Of a DNA stretch of 32,859 bases, positions 6,994 to 18,300 are shown piece after piece. Numbering within the stretch: position 1 is the first letter of the stretch; every line of letters begins with the position of its first letter. Below the pieces are notes generated by a model. That model saw only the letters and a list, made by a program, of their open reading frames with translations. It was not told the origin of the DNA and did no database searches. This DNA comes from Clostridiales bacterium (GTDB lineage Bacteria; Bacillota; Clostridia; Christensenellales; UBA1242), in the NCBI GenBank assembly GCA_015055515.1, contig SVIC01000009.1, forward strand, positions 1 through 32,859, given 5' to 3'. The position numbers and the translations under genes were made by a program.

Positions 6994-7911
6994 TTACTTA
7001 TCTATCTGCAATCCTTCTAATATCTTAGTGAAATATTCTGGAATAGGTGCTGTAAACTCCATTAATTTACCCGTTGTTGGATGAGTAAGAACTAATTTGT
7101 ACGCATGAAGCAACTGTCCATCTGTATGGAACTTCGACTTATTAGGATTATACAACTTATCTCCTACAATTGGATGCTTCATATACGCAGAATGCACACG
7201 TATCTGATGAGTTCTACCCGTCTTTAATTCGAACCTAACTAGCGTATATCCCTGGAAATATTTATCTACTGTATATATGGTATGAGCTATCTTGCCCTTA
7301 GTGCTATCGCATACTGCCATTCTCAATCTATTCTTAGGATCCCTAGCTATATTGGTTATAATCTCGCCTGTATAATCCTTCACACGACCTTGTACCAAAG
7401 CCACATAATACCTCTTGCACTGCTTATCAGCAATCTGACTACTAAGCGAATTGTGTGCCTTATCATTCTTCGCAATGACCAACAGTCCACTGGTATCCTT
7501 GTCTATTCTATGCACTATTCCTGGCCTAAAATCGCCATTTACCTCGCTAAGACTGCCTACATTATGTAATAATGCATTTACCAGTGTTCCAGACCAATTG
7601 CCTACCGCTGGGTGCACAACCATGCCTTGTGCCTTATTTACGACCACTATATCATCATCTTCATATACTATATCTATAGGCAAATCCTCTGCCTGTGCCA
7701 TTGTTGGCTTTGTGTCCGATATATCTGCAACTACTCTATCTCCTATTCTAAGATCGTATCCAGCCTTGACCACCTTACCATTTACCAAGACCTCACCATC
7801 TTCAATAGCCTTTTTTAGCCTAGATCTAGTAACATCGGGAATCTGAGAGATTAGATACACATCTAGTCGCATCTTACAAGACCTATCATCTATCACATAT
7901 TCTCTACTCAT
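6994..7911 (-). CDS. RluD-family large-subunit rRNA pseudouridine synthase
   Basis: The enzyme isomerises uridine to pseudouridine in 23S rRNA. Starting from ATG at 7911 it is 305 residues: an S4 RNA-binding domain at about 14-70 (RLDVYLISQIPDVTRSRLKKAI) and a catalytic domain carrying HRIDKDTSGLL, whose Asp139 is the expected nucleophile. FELKTGRTHQIRVH is also typical. I prefer ATG 7911, which overlaps the lspA stop (ATGAGTAG), to the in-frame GTG at 7923, because AAGGAG is directly against the GTG. Spacing to the ATG is long at 13 bases, so coupling with lspA is likely. The lspA-rluD order is common in Bacillota. The exact RluA/C/D target cannot be told from sequence. Confidence 0.92.
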   Translation of the reverse strand: MSREYVIDDRSCKMRLDVYLISQIPDVTRSRLKKAIEDGEVLVNGKVVKAGYDLRIGDRVVADISDTKPTMAQAEDLPIDIVYEDDDIVVVNKAQGMVVHPAVGNWSGTLVNALLHNVGSLSEVNGDFRPGIVHRIDKDTSGLLVIAKNDKAHNSLSSQIADKQCKRYYVALVQGRVKDYTGEIITNIARDPKNRLRMAVCDSTKGKIAHTIYTVDKYFQGYTLVRFELKTGRTHQIRVHSAYMKHPIVGDKLYNPNKSKFHTDGQLLHAYKLVLTHPTTGKLMEFTAPIPEYFTKILEGLQIDK

Positions 7912-8443
7912 TAGCCTTATCACTCTCCTTATCCTTCGACATGGATATGAGCATATCTACGGCATATAACACTACTCCCACGCAAATGAGAATATCGGCT
8001 ATATTGCACACAAAATTAAACATACTTAGCCTAATAAAGTCCCTTACATAATGCAAGAACAATCTATCTATGAAGTTGCCAAGAGCACCAGCCACGATAA
8101 ATGAATATGCCACAATATACAATTTGCCATGCTTCTTCCTATACATCAAGTCCAACACCACAAAGGCAACTAAGAATAACGCACTAACTATGGTAAGTAT
8201 TATAGTAAAGTCACCAAAACTACCAAATGCTGCACCAGTATTCTCTACATACGTCAACTGTACAAAATCGCCAATAAGATCTATTCCCTCACCACCAGCA
8301 TAGAAATAACCTGCAAAATAAGCCTTGGTCAGCAAATCTGCCAGTGTCAACACAAATACTAACACGATCTTAATTATTAACTTCTTATCTCTTATATACT
8401 CTTTTATTTTCATACAGATATGATACCACAAATGAATTAACAT
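7904..8443 (-). CDS. lspA: Lipoprotein signal peptidase (signal peptidase II)
   Basis: An integral membrane aspartyl protease that removes signal peptides from prolipoproteins after diacylglyceryl transfer. The 179-residue product has four transmembrane helices. The catalytic aspartates lie in VRDFI (Asp135) and FNFVCNIAD (Asp150), and the upstream YVENTGAAFG and GNFIDR motifs are intact. ATG 8443 is preceded by AAAGG at 6 bases. An internal ATG at 8413 (MKIKEY) is possible but has no ribosome binding site. It sits 15 bases downstream of the SPOR-like gene and overlaps the pseudouridine synthase gene, so the three form one transcription unit. Confidence 0.95.
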   Translation of the reverse strand: MLIHLWYHICMKIKEYIRDKKLIIKIVLVFVLTLADLLTKAYFAGYFYAGGEGIDLIGDFVQLTYVENTGAAFGSFGDFTIILTIVSALFLVAFVVLDLMYRKKHGKLYIVAYSFIVAGALGNFIDRLFLHYVRDFIRLSMFNFVCNIADILICVGVVLYAVDMLISMSKDKESDKANE

Positions 8444-8458
8444 TAAAAGCCTTTTTTT

Positions 8459-9217
8459 CTAATAATTGCAAAGCATATAAATATACTCGCAATAAGAATA
8501 TTTCATAATATTCCCCACCATATCATTAGTAAGCAAGTCATTAACCATTGTGTCTAGTATATTAGTACACTTAATAAGCACCTCTTGCAAATGAGAAATA
8601 TCGGAGGAAGGATAATTCTCTAATATATTAGACACAGACTTAGTATAGCCTTGCAATTCGCCTTTGTAATTATTAATACTGCTAGCACAAGCAATAGTGC
8701 TAATCTCGCCCAACTGACAATCTATAGTAAGGTCATACAATATATCGGCTAATGCAATACACTTATTTAGTGCATTTTGTACCACACCTATATTGGTACT
8801 ATCTAAGTCTTGCAAATCATAATCTATTGTGGGAATGTTGAATTCTACCACTTGCAAGTCAAAACCTGGAATATTATTACTGCCTATCACACTATTTGCC
8901 ATATCCTCTCTAGGATATATCAGCGCTATAAGATAATGCGTATCTTCTCCTTGCCAGACATACCCACTACCGCCTATTGCCACAGCACTATCGTATTTGG
9001 ATTGCAGGTCTGCTATACTTGAGGACTGCAACATAGTAACTGCATAGAAAGGTCTCCCTTGAACGTAAATATCAGATTGAAAAATCTTATCTCTAAAGAA
9101 CACTCTATAAAAAGTAAATACACTTAATAAAATAATTGCAATTACAAGCAAAATTATAAAAAATTTCTTTCCTTTCTTATGTTTTATTTCAAATACTGTA
9201 TCGTAATCTATGACCAC
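8459..9217 (-). CDS. Single-pass membrane protein with a possible SPOR-like domain
   Basis: A 252-residue protein: short cytoplasmic, Lys-rich N-terminus, one transmembrane segment at about 19-39, then an extracytoplasmic region. Residues ~55-115 (FYAVTMLQSSS..., IGGSGYVW, THYLIALIYPREDMA) follow the beta-alpha-beta-beta pattern of SPOR domains, which bind denuded septal peptidoglycan. The match is by eye and weak. The rest (~130-250) looks helical and is unrecognised. The start is GTG at 9217 with GAGG 8 bases upstream. It is the first gene of the lspA-rluD unit and has its own promoter facing groES. A cell-division or sporulation-septum role would fit but is inference. Confidence 0.8.
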   Translation of the reverse strand: MVIDYDTVFEIKHKKGKKFFIILLVIAIILLSVFTFYRVFFRDKIFQSDIYVQGRPFYAVTMLQSSSIADLQSKYDSAVAIGGSGYVWQGEDTHYLIALIYPREDMANSVIGSNNIPGFDLQVVEFNIPTIDYDLQDLDSTNIGVVQNALNKCIALADILYDLTIDCQLGEISTIACASSINNYKGELQGYTKSVSNILENYPSSDISHLQEVLIKCTNILDTMVNDLLTNDMVGNIMKYSYCEYIYMLCNY

Positions 9218-9250
9218 ATCACACCCCTCAATTATTAGAATATGTATATG

Positions 9251-9278
9251 AGTATAATGTAAGAAAAATGAGTGTCAG
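9251..9278 (-). promoter_or_regulatory. Sigma-A promoter of the SPOR-like gene-lspA-rluD unit
   Basis: On the minus strand CTGACA (9273-9278) and TATACT (9251-9256) are 16 bp apart, each one mismatch from consensus. The -35 is only 6 bases from the divergent groES -35. Confidence 0.5.
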
Positions 9279-9284
9279 CAAAAC

Positions 9285-9314
9285 TTGCATTCTCAAAATT
9301 TACCACAATATAAT
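9285..9314 (+). promoter_or_regulatory. Promoter of groES-groEL, with no CIRCE element
   Basis: TTGCAT (9285-9290), 18 bp, then a perfect TATAAT (9309-9314). I found no TTAGCACTC-N9-GAGTGCTAA site between 9218 and 9377, so HrcA control of the usual kind is not supported. An imperfect dyad (GAGTGTCAGCA ... TGCATTCTC, 9270-9294) spans both divergent -35 boxes. Confidence 0.5.
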
Positions 9315-9377
9315 AAAAGGGCTATTATGAATTAGCAATTAATATATAGGACATAATTATAAAAAAAGGAGACAACT

Positions 9378-11263
<1,886 letters not shown>

Positions 11264-11265
<2 letters not shown>

Positions 11266-11300
11266 AAAAATAAGCTATAATAATTATAGCTTATTTTTTT
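11264..11300. terminator. Bidirectional terminator between groEL and the convergent membrane gene
   Basis: A perfect 17-bp stem (11264-11280 with 11284-11300) and a 3-base loop, flanked by A7 and T7, so it works on both strands. It starts right at the groEL stop. Confidence 0.95.
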
Positions 11301-11304
11301 ATAA

Positions 11305-12168
11305 TTAATCTTTCTTAGTAGTCTTAGGTGCAGGCTTCTTGGCTGTTGCCTTAGGTGCAACACTCTTTGGCTGAGACTGAACTTTCTCTAACTTAGCCTC
11401 ATCAGCTTTTGGCTGAACAGTAGTCTCTACTACCATACTAGTTCTTCTAGCACGTCTCTCTGCATAATCTAATACTTCTGCAAAGAAGTTGTGATTACAC
11501 ATACTAAATATTGTAAATACTGCACTAAATGCAATGAATAACAATACTATTACTAAGCAAGTAAGAAGTGTTGCAACTAGTGTAGCCTCTATTCTGCCAA
11601 TATACACTACTGCGATTGCTAATAGTACAGCAATAACGAAATATGCAATATAGAATAAAGCCTTGTAAGCAAACATATTGCCCTTCTGTCTTCTCATTCT
11701 CTTCTCACTAGTAGACAATGCATCTAAGAAATTATCATAGTTATGATGCTCTACGAAATGGAATACCATAGAGAATGCGCCTATTGCAAAGAATAGTGGT
11801 ACAATTAAAAATATTGCAGAGAATAGATATATAACAAATATTACTACCCCTAAGAACATATACATAAGCATATTCTTACCAGTAAATCCGCTAAATAATA
11901 GGCTATATTTTGGTCTAGTATCGCTTACTGCAAGTTCTCTCATAAATCTGATATGGCCTATCTGCATATTGCCAAATATTACAATTGCAACTAATGCTAT
12001 TATAGCAAACAATGTATTTACTTTTACTGCAAGCCAAGCAGATAAAGCAAAAATAATAGCAAATGGAAGAAGTGAAATAATTGTAGCAAAGAATGCAGGA
12101 CCAAACTTACCGCTGTATCTCTTCTTTGTATTAGCAAAGAATTCTTTTAAGTTCTTACTATTGTTCAT
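11305..12168 (-). CDS. Polytopic membrane protein, DUF975-like, with a basic Ala/Pro/Lys tail
   Basis: A 287-residue protein with about six transmembrane segments between residues 24 and 222. Around 88-160 the pattern is an amphipathic LLFSGFTGKNM, a hydrophobic pair, and then FLDALSTSEKRMRRQKGNMF. This recalls DUF975-type membrane proteins (a GF.N/K loop, then ALK.S...M.G.), but the resemblance is weak. The C-terminus (~245-287) is low complexity, rich in Lys, Pro and Ala, and probably cytoplasmic. AAAGGAG stands 7 bases before the ATG. It has its own promoter and shares a bidirectional terminator with groEL. Function unknown. Confidence 0.8.
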   Translation of the reverse strand: MNNSKNLKEFFANTKKRYSGKFGPAFFATIISLLPFAIIFALSAWLAVKVNTLFAIIALVAIVIFGNMQIGHIRFMRELAVSDTRPKYSLLFSGFTGKNMLMYMFLGVVIFVIYLFSAIFLIVPLFFAIGAFSMVFHFVEHHNYDNFLDALSTSEKRMRRQKGNMFAYKALFYIAYFVIAVLLAIAVVYIGRIEATLVATLLTCLVIVLLFIAFSAVFTIFSMCNHNFFAEVLDYAERRARRTSMVVETTVQPKADEAKLEKVQSQPKSVAPKATAKKPAPKTTKKD

Positions 12169-12199
12169 TTGTTTCTCCTTTTTTTATAATACTAAGATA

Positions 12200-12227
12200 A
12201 TTATACAATGATAGATGTTATTTTCAA
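12200..12227 (-). promoter_or_regulatory. Sigma-A promoter of the DUF975-like gene
   Basis: On the minus strand TTGAAA (12222-12227) and TATAAT (12200-12205) are 16 bp apart. The -10 is perfect and the -35 has one mismatch. Confidence 0.65.
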
Positions 12228-12257
12228 AATATTTTTGATAATGTTATAAATATGTGC

Positions 12258-12296
12258 AAAAAAAATACACCAGACTAATCTCTGGTATATTTTTTT
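12258..12296 (-). terminator. Terminator of the giant surface-protein gene
   Basis: On the minus strand, about 16 bp of stem with one G-U pair (core ACCAGA / TCTGGT) is followed by eight Ts. An A tract on the other side would let it work in both directions. Confidence 0.9.
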
Positions 12297-12301
12297 ACTT
12301 A

Positions 12302-15300
12302 TTACTCTGTAGGCTCTGTAGTAGGTACGTTAATAGTTATTGTATAACTTGCTGTGCTACTACCACTAATTGTCAGAGCAACATTATTCTTGGTCTCTAC
12401 ATAAAATTTCTTGCCTGTAGCATTAATAACACCTTCACTAAATGTGAATGTAACTTCTATACTATAATCTGTATCAGTATATGTAAATGAATTAGTTGTT
12501 ATATTATTAATTTTACTTTCATCAAATACATATCCTGACACAATTGTACTTGTACCATTATTTTTGTATATTTTACATAAGGATACAAAATTAAGGATTG
12601 ATGTATTTGTATCAATTTGTTTATTATTTAGTGCCGAATGATCGAATTCATAGATATAGGATTCTATACTAAGTGCGTCAGACACCTTACTAACACCATT
12701 AACCGCAATAGTTAATTTTGCATTGAAGCATTTATCTTGGAAATATGTTGCATTAGAATCTAAGATGTCTGAAGAATAGTTGAAATCAACCCTATTTACA
12801 CCATCAATATCATAATACATTGCACTGGCAGAAGTATAATTGATTCTAGATGTATCAGCAAAATCTATAGTCTCTATAGTAGTATCAGGCTTAGTAATGT
12901 TAAGGGTAAATTTACCTGCTATAACATTATTTATTACACTATTATTTGCCCCCTTGTATACACTAACATCACTAGCACCATTGTCCTTAGATACCACATA
13001 CTGCGCTATGGTTACACTTGTTGCATTTTGTTTTACAACATTATTAATAGAGATAGTCACATCAACACTTATTGCAGAATCTAGTATTTTGTTATTAGCA
13101 ACATCGACAGTATCTATATCAAACTGCACAGATAGAGTATTCCAAGCATCTAAGTTATATTTAATATTCTTTGCATCTACTACTTTTATATTTGCATCGT
13201 TTATTGCGACACTTTCTGTTGTAGATGATTGATACTTCAATACTTTTACATTCATATATCTATTAATGAAATCTTTTACACTGCTACCAGCAACTACATT
13301 AACACTAGTATTTATGTTAGAGGTATATTCTACAACAGCAAATTCAGTAGACAAATTAGACAGTTCTGTATTATTAATCTTAATAATTGGTGTCTCTGAG
13401 ATAATAGTATTAAATGCTATCTCTCCATTAATTGTAGATAATACTGAATTAGTGAATGTAAAGATAATCTTATTATCACCATCTATGCTATAATAGAACT
13501 CTTTGTCTGATACAGACACTAGCTTCTGATTGATATCAGCCTCATCAAATACAACGGTCTTGGTGGCAGACGTGTTGTCTTTTATAATTAACTTGAAATT
13601 ATTCTTTAATACATCTGACAAAGCCTTACCTTTCTGGATAATAAGTGGAGTTGTGCCTCCTGTGTACTCCAATTCGAACGCAACAACTGATACGTTTGTA
13701 TTGCTTGTGGACACAGTAGGAGTATCATTAACACCAAATTCAAGGGAAGCATTTGGTGACTTAAATTGGATTACCTTATCTCCATTATTGTCTACTTCCT
13801 CTAAGACTTCTGATCCAAAATTGAAAGTAATCTTATTAATATCATCTATTGTATAAGTTACTTGTGATGCACTATCAAATGTAATATTATCTACTAATTC
13901 CCACAGATTTATTGTCTCTACCACATTTCCAGCAGAATGTCTTAGCAATTTGAAATCATAATGCTTAAAGAAATTCTCAATACTTACCCCCACCTCTACA
14001 GCAGATGTGATTGTTGAGTTATATTCAATCTGGAAATCTACAAGATTCAACTGCAATCCTTCAGTCCATAAGGAATTATTAATATATATATTTAGTGTAA
14101 TATCATTAACAAGAGTAGATGCTAACATGGCACCCAAAGGATTATCTAGATCTATAACAGGCTTATCGAATACGAATTTAATATATTTCTCTGTATCCAA
14201 TTCATATCGTATAGTCTTGTTATCATCTATTATCACTTTTGTGGCATCTAGTTCTACATTATTACTAGTATCAGACTGAGTATTTGTATTGACTGTATTA
14301 GCAGGACTTTTGTCTACTATATTTAAGTACATTTTCATTAGTGACAATATAGTCGTGTCTTTATCGACATCTATTGTTGTATTTGCCACATTAGAATTTA
14401 TGCTAATTACATTAGTGCCTATGTCATATCCATCAATTTTAATTGTGAATGGGAATGTAAATTCTGTCTCTTTTTTAGCATTACCAATATTATAACAATA
14501 ATGAGTAATCTTTAAGCTATATTCAAACGGTGCAAATGCATCATCAGAAATAGTCATTATCATACCAGTAGAATCTATTGATACATATTCCGATGGATTA
14601 TTTGTATCCACATCGAACTTCAACCAATAACCAATAGAATTATCCTTGACTACGAAATACTTGTTCACTTCATCTAAAACCAAGGTCTTAATAACATCGC
14701 TACCAGCATATCTAATAATAAAGTGATCATTTAGATAATGTGTTCCCGATCCGAACGCAACACCATCAAAAGAATATTTATGATTATTATTATCATATGG
14801 CAACAACTCATAGTCTGATATATTACCACTGCCAGTCTCGTTATACAACACTTCGTATCCAGCGATTGGTATTAAAATTATTATATTATTCACTCCGCCG
14901 ATAACACTATCAGTCAACGATACTTTTATTGGAAGCACAAATGATTGATTAATGAAATAATCAAAATTCAACATGCCATTATTTATAATAGTGTTGCTAA
15001 TCATATTGCCCAATTCTGTTTTATTAGTGCCATTATAGAATTGGTCCTTAACATCATATGATGCGGATACAAATTGATTTTCATCCTTTTTCTCATCATA
15101 ATAATAATATGTGTCCGTCCACACAAGATTATTAAGGCCTATATCTGCCGTAATGTTAAGTTTGTTTGTAAGATTATTTAATTGTGATATATCGATATCC
15201 TCGTATTCATTAATGTATTTAACTTTGCCATCATCTTCTATCTTCTGTATCTCCTGTATAGTGAATACATTACCATATACGCTCTGACCATTTTTTAACA

Positions 15301-18300
15301 GACCGTTCTTCTGCCACATATAATACTCACCATCGTTTACCGATGTAGCCTTATTTATACTAATCTTCTCTTGAGGATAAATATATATAATATAGGTATT
15401 GTTATTGTACAATTCATCTGCACTGAATGTACCATCATATGTAACAGATATTTCTACCTTCAACCTTAAGTATGTTTTACCTATTTGTAGTTTTGTGCTT
15501 GTCTCTACTCCTGCAGCTAAGACTTCGCTAACAAGAGTTTGGCTCGAAGTATCCATCTGCACCCAATTATTAGTACTAGCCATCTTCTCGTACCACACAT
15601 TCTTAATCTCAATATCTGTAATAGCAGTAGAAGAACTATCTACATACGTTATGTAAGTAGACAAGTCATGGGTAGTAGAATCGACTAATATTGCACTATC
15701 TAAGGTGCTGTCGTCTATTGCTTTATTTGCCTCTACATTAAATACAAGCTTCAGTTCCTGATTACCAAATACGCAAGTTATTGTAACCTCTTTAGGTTGT
15801 ATCATATCATAGAAATTCAAAGTTGGTTTGCTCTCGGTATCATTACTATAATTTGCACTATAATGTGGTGTGGTATCGGTACCTATTGTAAAATATGCAC
15901 TGGTTGTATTATCTAGAACAAACCTCAAATGTGTTGCAAATCCACTATTGGCAGAAGAATCACCGCCAATATTTAGATAAGAAATCAAATTGTCAGCAGC
16001 TATACTTCTATTTCCACCTGTTATTGCTATTGCATCTCTTGCATCTATTGCATCGGATACTCCATCATTATTACTATCTTTTGCATTCGTACCATCAAAA
16101 GAAAGATCCGGTCTAGAGCCTGTAGCAGTTAGGGAGAATAACAAAGTATTGGTGCTAGTATCCTCTCCGTTATGGAATGTCCATAACATTGAGAAATCTA
16201 CTACTATCTTGCCATTGAACTCTGTTAATGGCAATGTGCCATCTTTTTTTAATTTGATATAACATATATCTGGATCACCATTTGCTCCTGCCTTGACATA
16301 ATACATATCCTTCTCGAAATATGTAGAATACTCTTCCTCTTCTACTGTTACACACTCATATACATCTATCTGGGTTATTTTCTTATATTTTTCATTAGAT
16401 CCATTAATAGTATAATCCTCGGCAGTTATGTCTAAGTATTTATTATCCATAGATATAATTGGCAACTTATCATCTACTAGTTTTATTACAAAGGCATCAT
16501 TTACACTGCCTTCTCTAGTTTCTGTAAAATATGAACCAAATGCACTTATATCTGTTATTGTCATTTTCGTTTCAACCAGTATTTTTCGCATTTTATCTAA
16601 CTTAACATAGACACCATTTCTATTCTGTGCGTTACCAGTATCATATGTATATGAAATGTTGTCCATATTGTATAGATAAGTATTATCGGAATCGCTGTTT
16701 AGCTTAGTAACAACTTCTTCAATTAACTCATCAAGAGTTTTACTCATAACATTGCTTACATCGAACATATAACTAACTATAAGTTTCTGCATATACTCAT
16801 ACTTATCTGTCACAAGTGACATATCTATGATAGAGGTATCGTAATTAGAATAGTTCTTATAACCCTCAATATCGCTTATTTTACTATCATTGTTGTTAAC
16901 ATTATTGGTAGTATTAGTGAAATCAAATGCTTCATTATTTATACCAAATATCATTGGCCAATAACATGAACTATTAGTAATTATATTATAAATGCTATCT
17001 TTTGCCCAATATGGAACGTCGACATCTGTCTTCATTTCTCCAGTAGCAGAGATTTCATTAGGCTTATCACTTATTGAATAAGTCTGACTATTACTAGCAT
17101 ACATCTCGGTAATGCCCGTAACATTAACCCTCTGGATATCTACATTCATTGAGTCATCTGACAGATATACCGATGGTATATAACTACTATCTAAAGATAA
17201 CATCGGTCTACTACTAGATATCGTCACCTTATTGGCATTAATAGATACAATAATAGGATGTATTGTTATTGATGACTCGCCTACTCCTAATTCGTACCCT
17301 CCTATAGCATATATATCATCACCATCTTTATATTTTATTGATGTGGTAAAATATTCATTATTATTGAATATCTTATCACCCTTCTCTTTAACCTTTGCCA
17401 CATAATCTTGCCATGCAAGCAATTTATTAGACAACTTAATATGAAGAGCGTCTATATCCTTCAATTTATCTAGCAATTCCTGATATTCAGCAATGTTTTC
17501 ATCAGATGCTGTATTGTTATCAATCATAGCCTGCAATGTTTTTAACTTATCAATATCAGCATTCTTATTATTATATCTAACTAGATCATCATAATTATAA
17601 GGAAGTATATATACAACATCACTATAATCTATGCCTTCGATCAACTTCAGGTAATTCTTATTACGCAATATAAGGTCTCCCTTATTATATGTATTGTCAC
17701 CGATCTTCACATTGCTTTGTTGCTGAGTATAATAATACAGATCCTCTAATACACTACTTACCTGTATATAGTTAGTGGCAAAACGTACATCACTTACGGT
17801 AACGTATTCACTATATTCAGTTGTCTTACCATTGATCGTTATTGTCTGAGAGCTTATATCCTGTCCTTCTCTTGTTAGTGGAATATAACTGCTTTTTCCA
17901 TCTGTACCTACCTCAGTATTACCTAAGATATATGCACCTGCGATAGTAACATTATTCTTGCTGGCACATAATGCTAGTAACTCACCCCAATCCAATTCAT
18001 ATGCATAGACAGTATTGCCCTCTCCATACTTAAATGACTTGTTGTTTACATCATAGACCAGATTATTACCATTCATATCTACAAATGTTCTGACCCTAGA
18101 CTCATCTATCTCAAATATTGGATAATACTCTTCACCAAATAAAGATTTGGTATATATTGAACGTTTGTCTGAGCTTTCCGGATCATCATATACCATATTG
18201 CCATCTGCACCTTTGTAACCCAAATAAGCAAATAACCTATATGCGCTAGATGGTAAGATAACATCAGAATATGGCTGTACTTTTGCCTCAGCAGGATTAT

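Noticed and set aside
7451..7846. 131-codon plus-strand open frame
   Set aside because: It lies wholly antisense to the pseudouridine synthase gene, has no ribosome binding site and no family pattern. It is an open shadow frame.
9218..9377. CIRCE operator upstream of groES
   Set aside because: Only isolated partial half-sites (GAGTGTCAG) occur, with no second half at the 9-base spacing.
12840..13232. 130-codon plus-strand open frame opposite the giant gene, with several more nearby
   Set aside because: The giant gene is open for 7.7 kb with a proper start, promoter and terminator. The antisense frames are short and hydrophobic because they read Asn/Asp/Thr codons in reverse.
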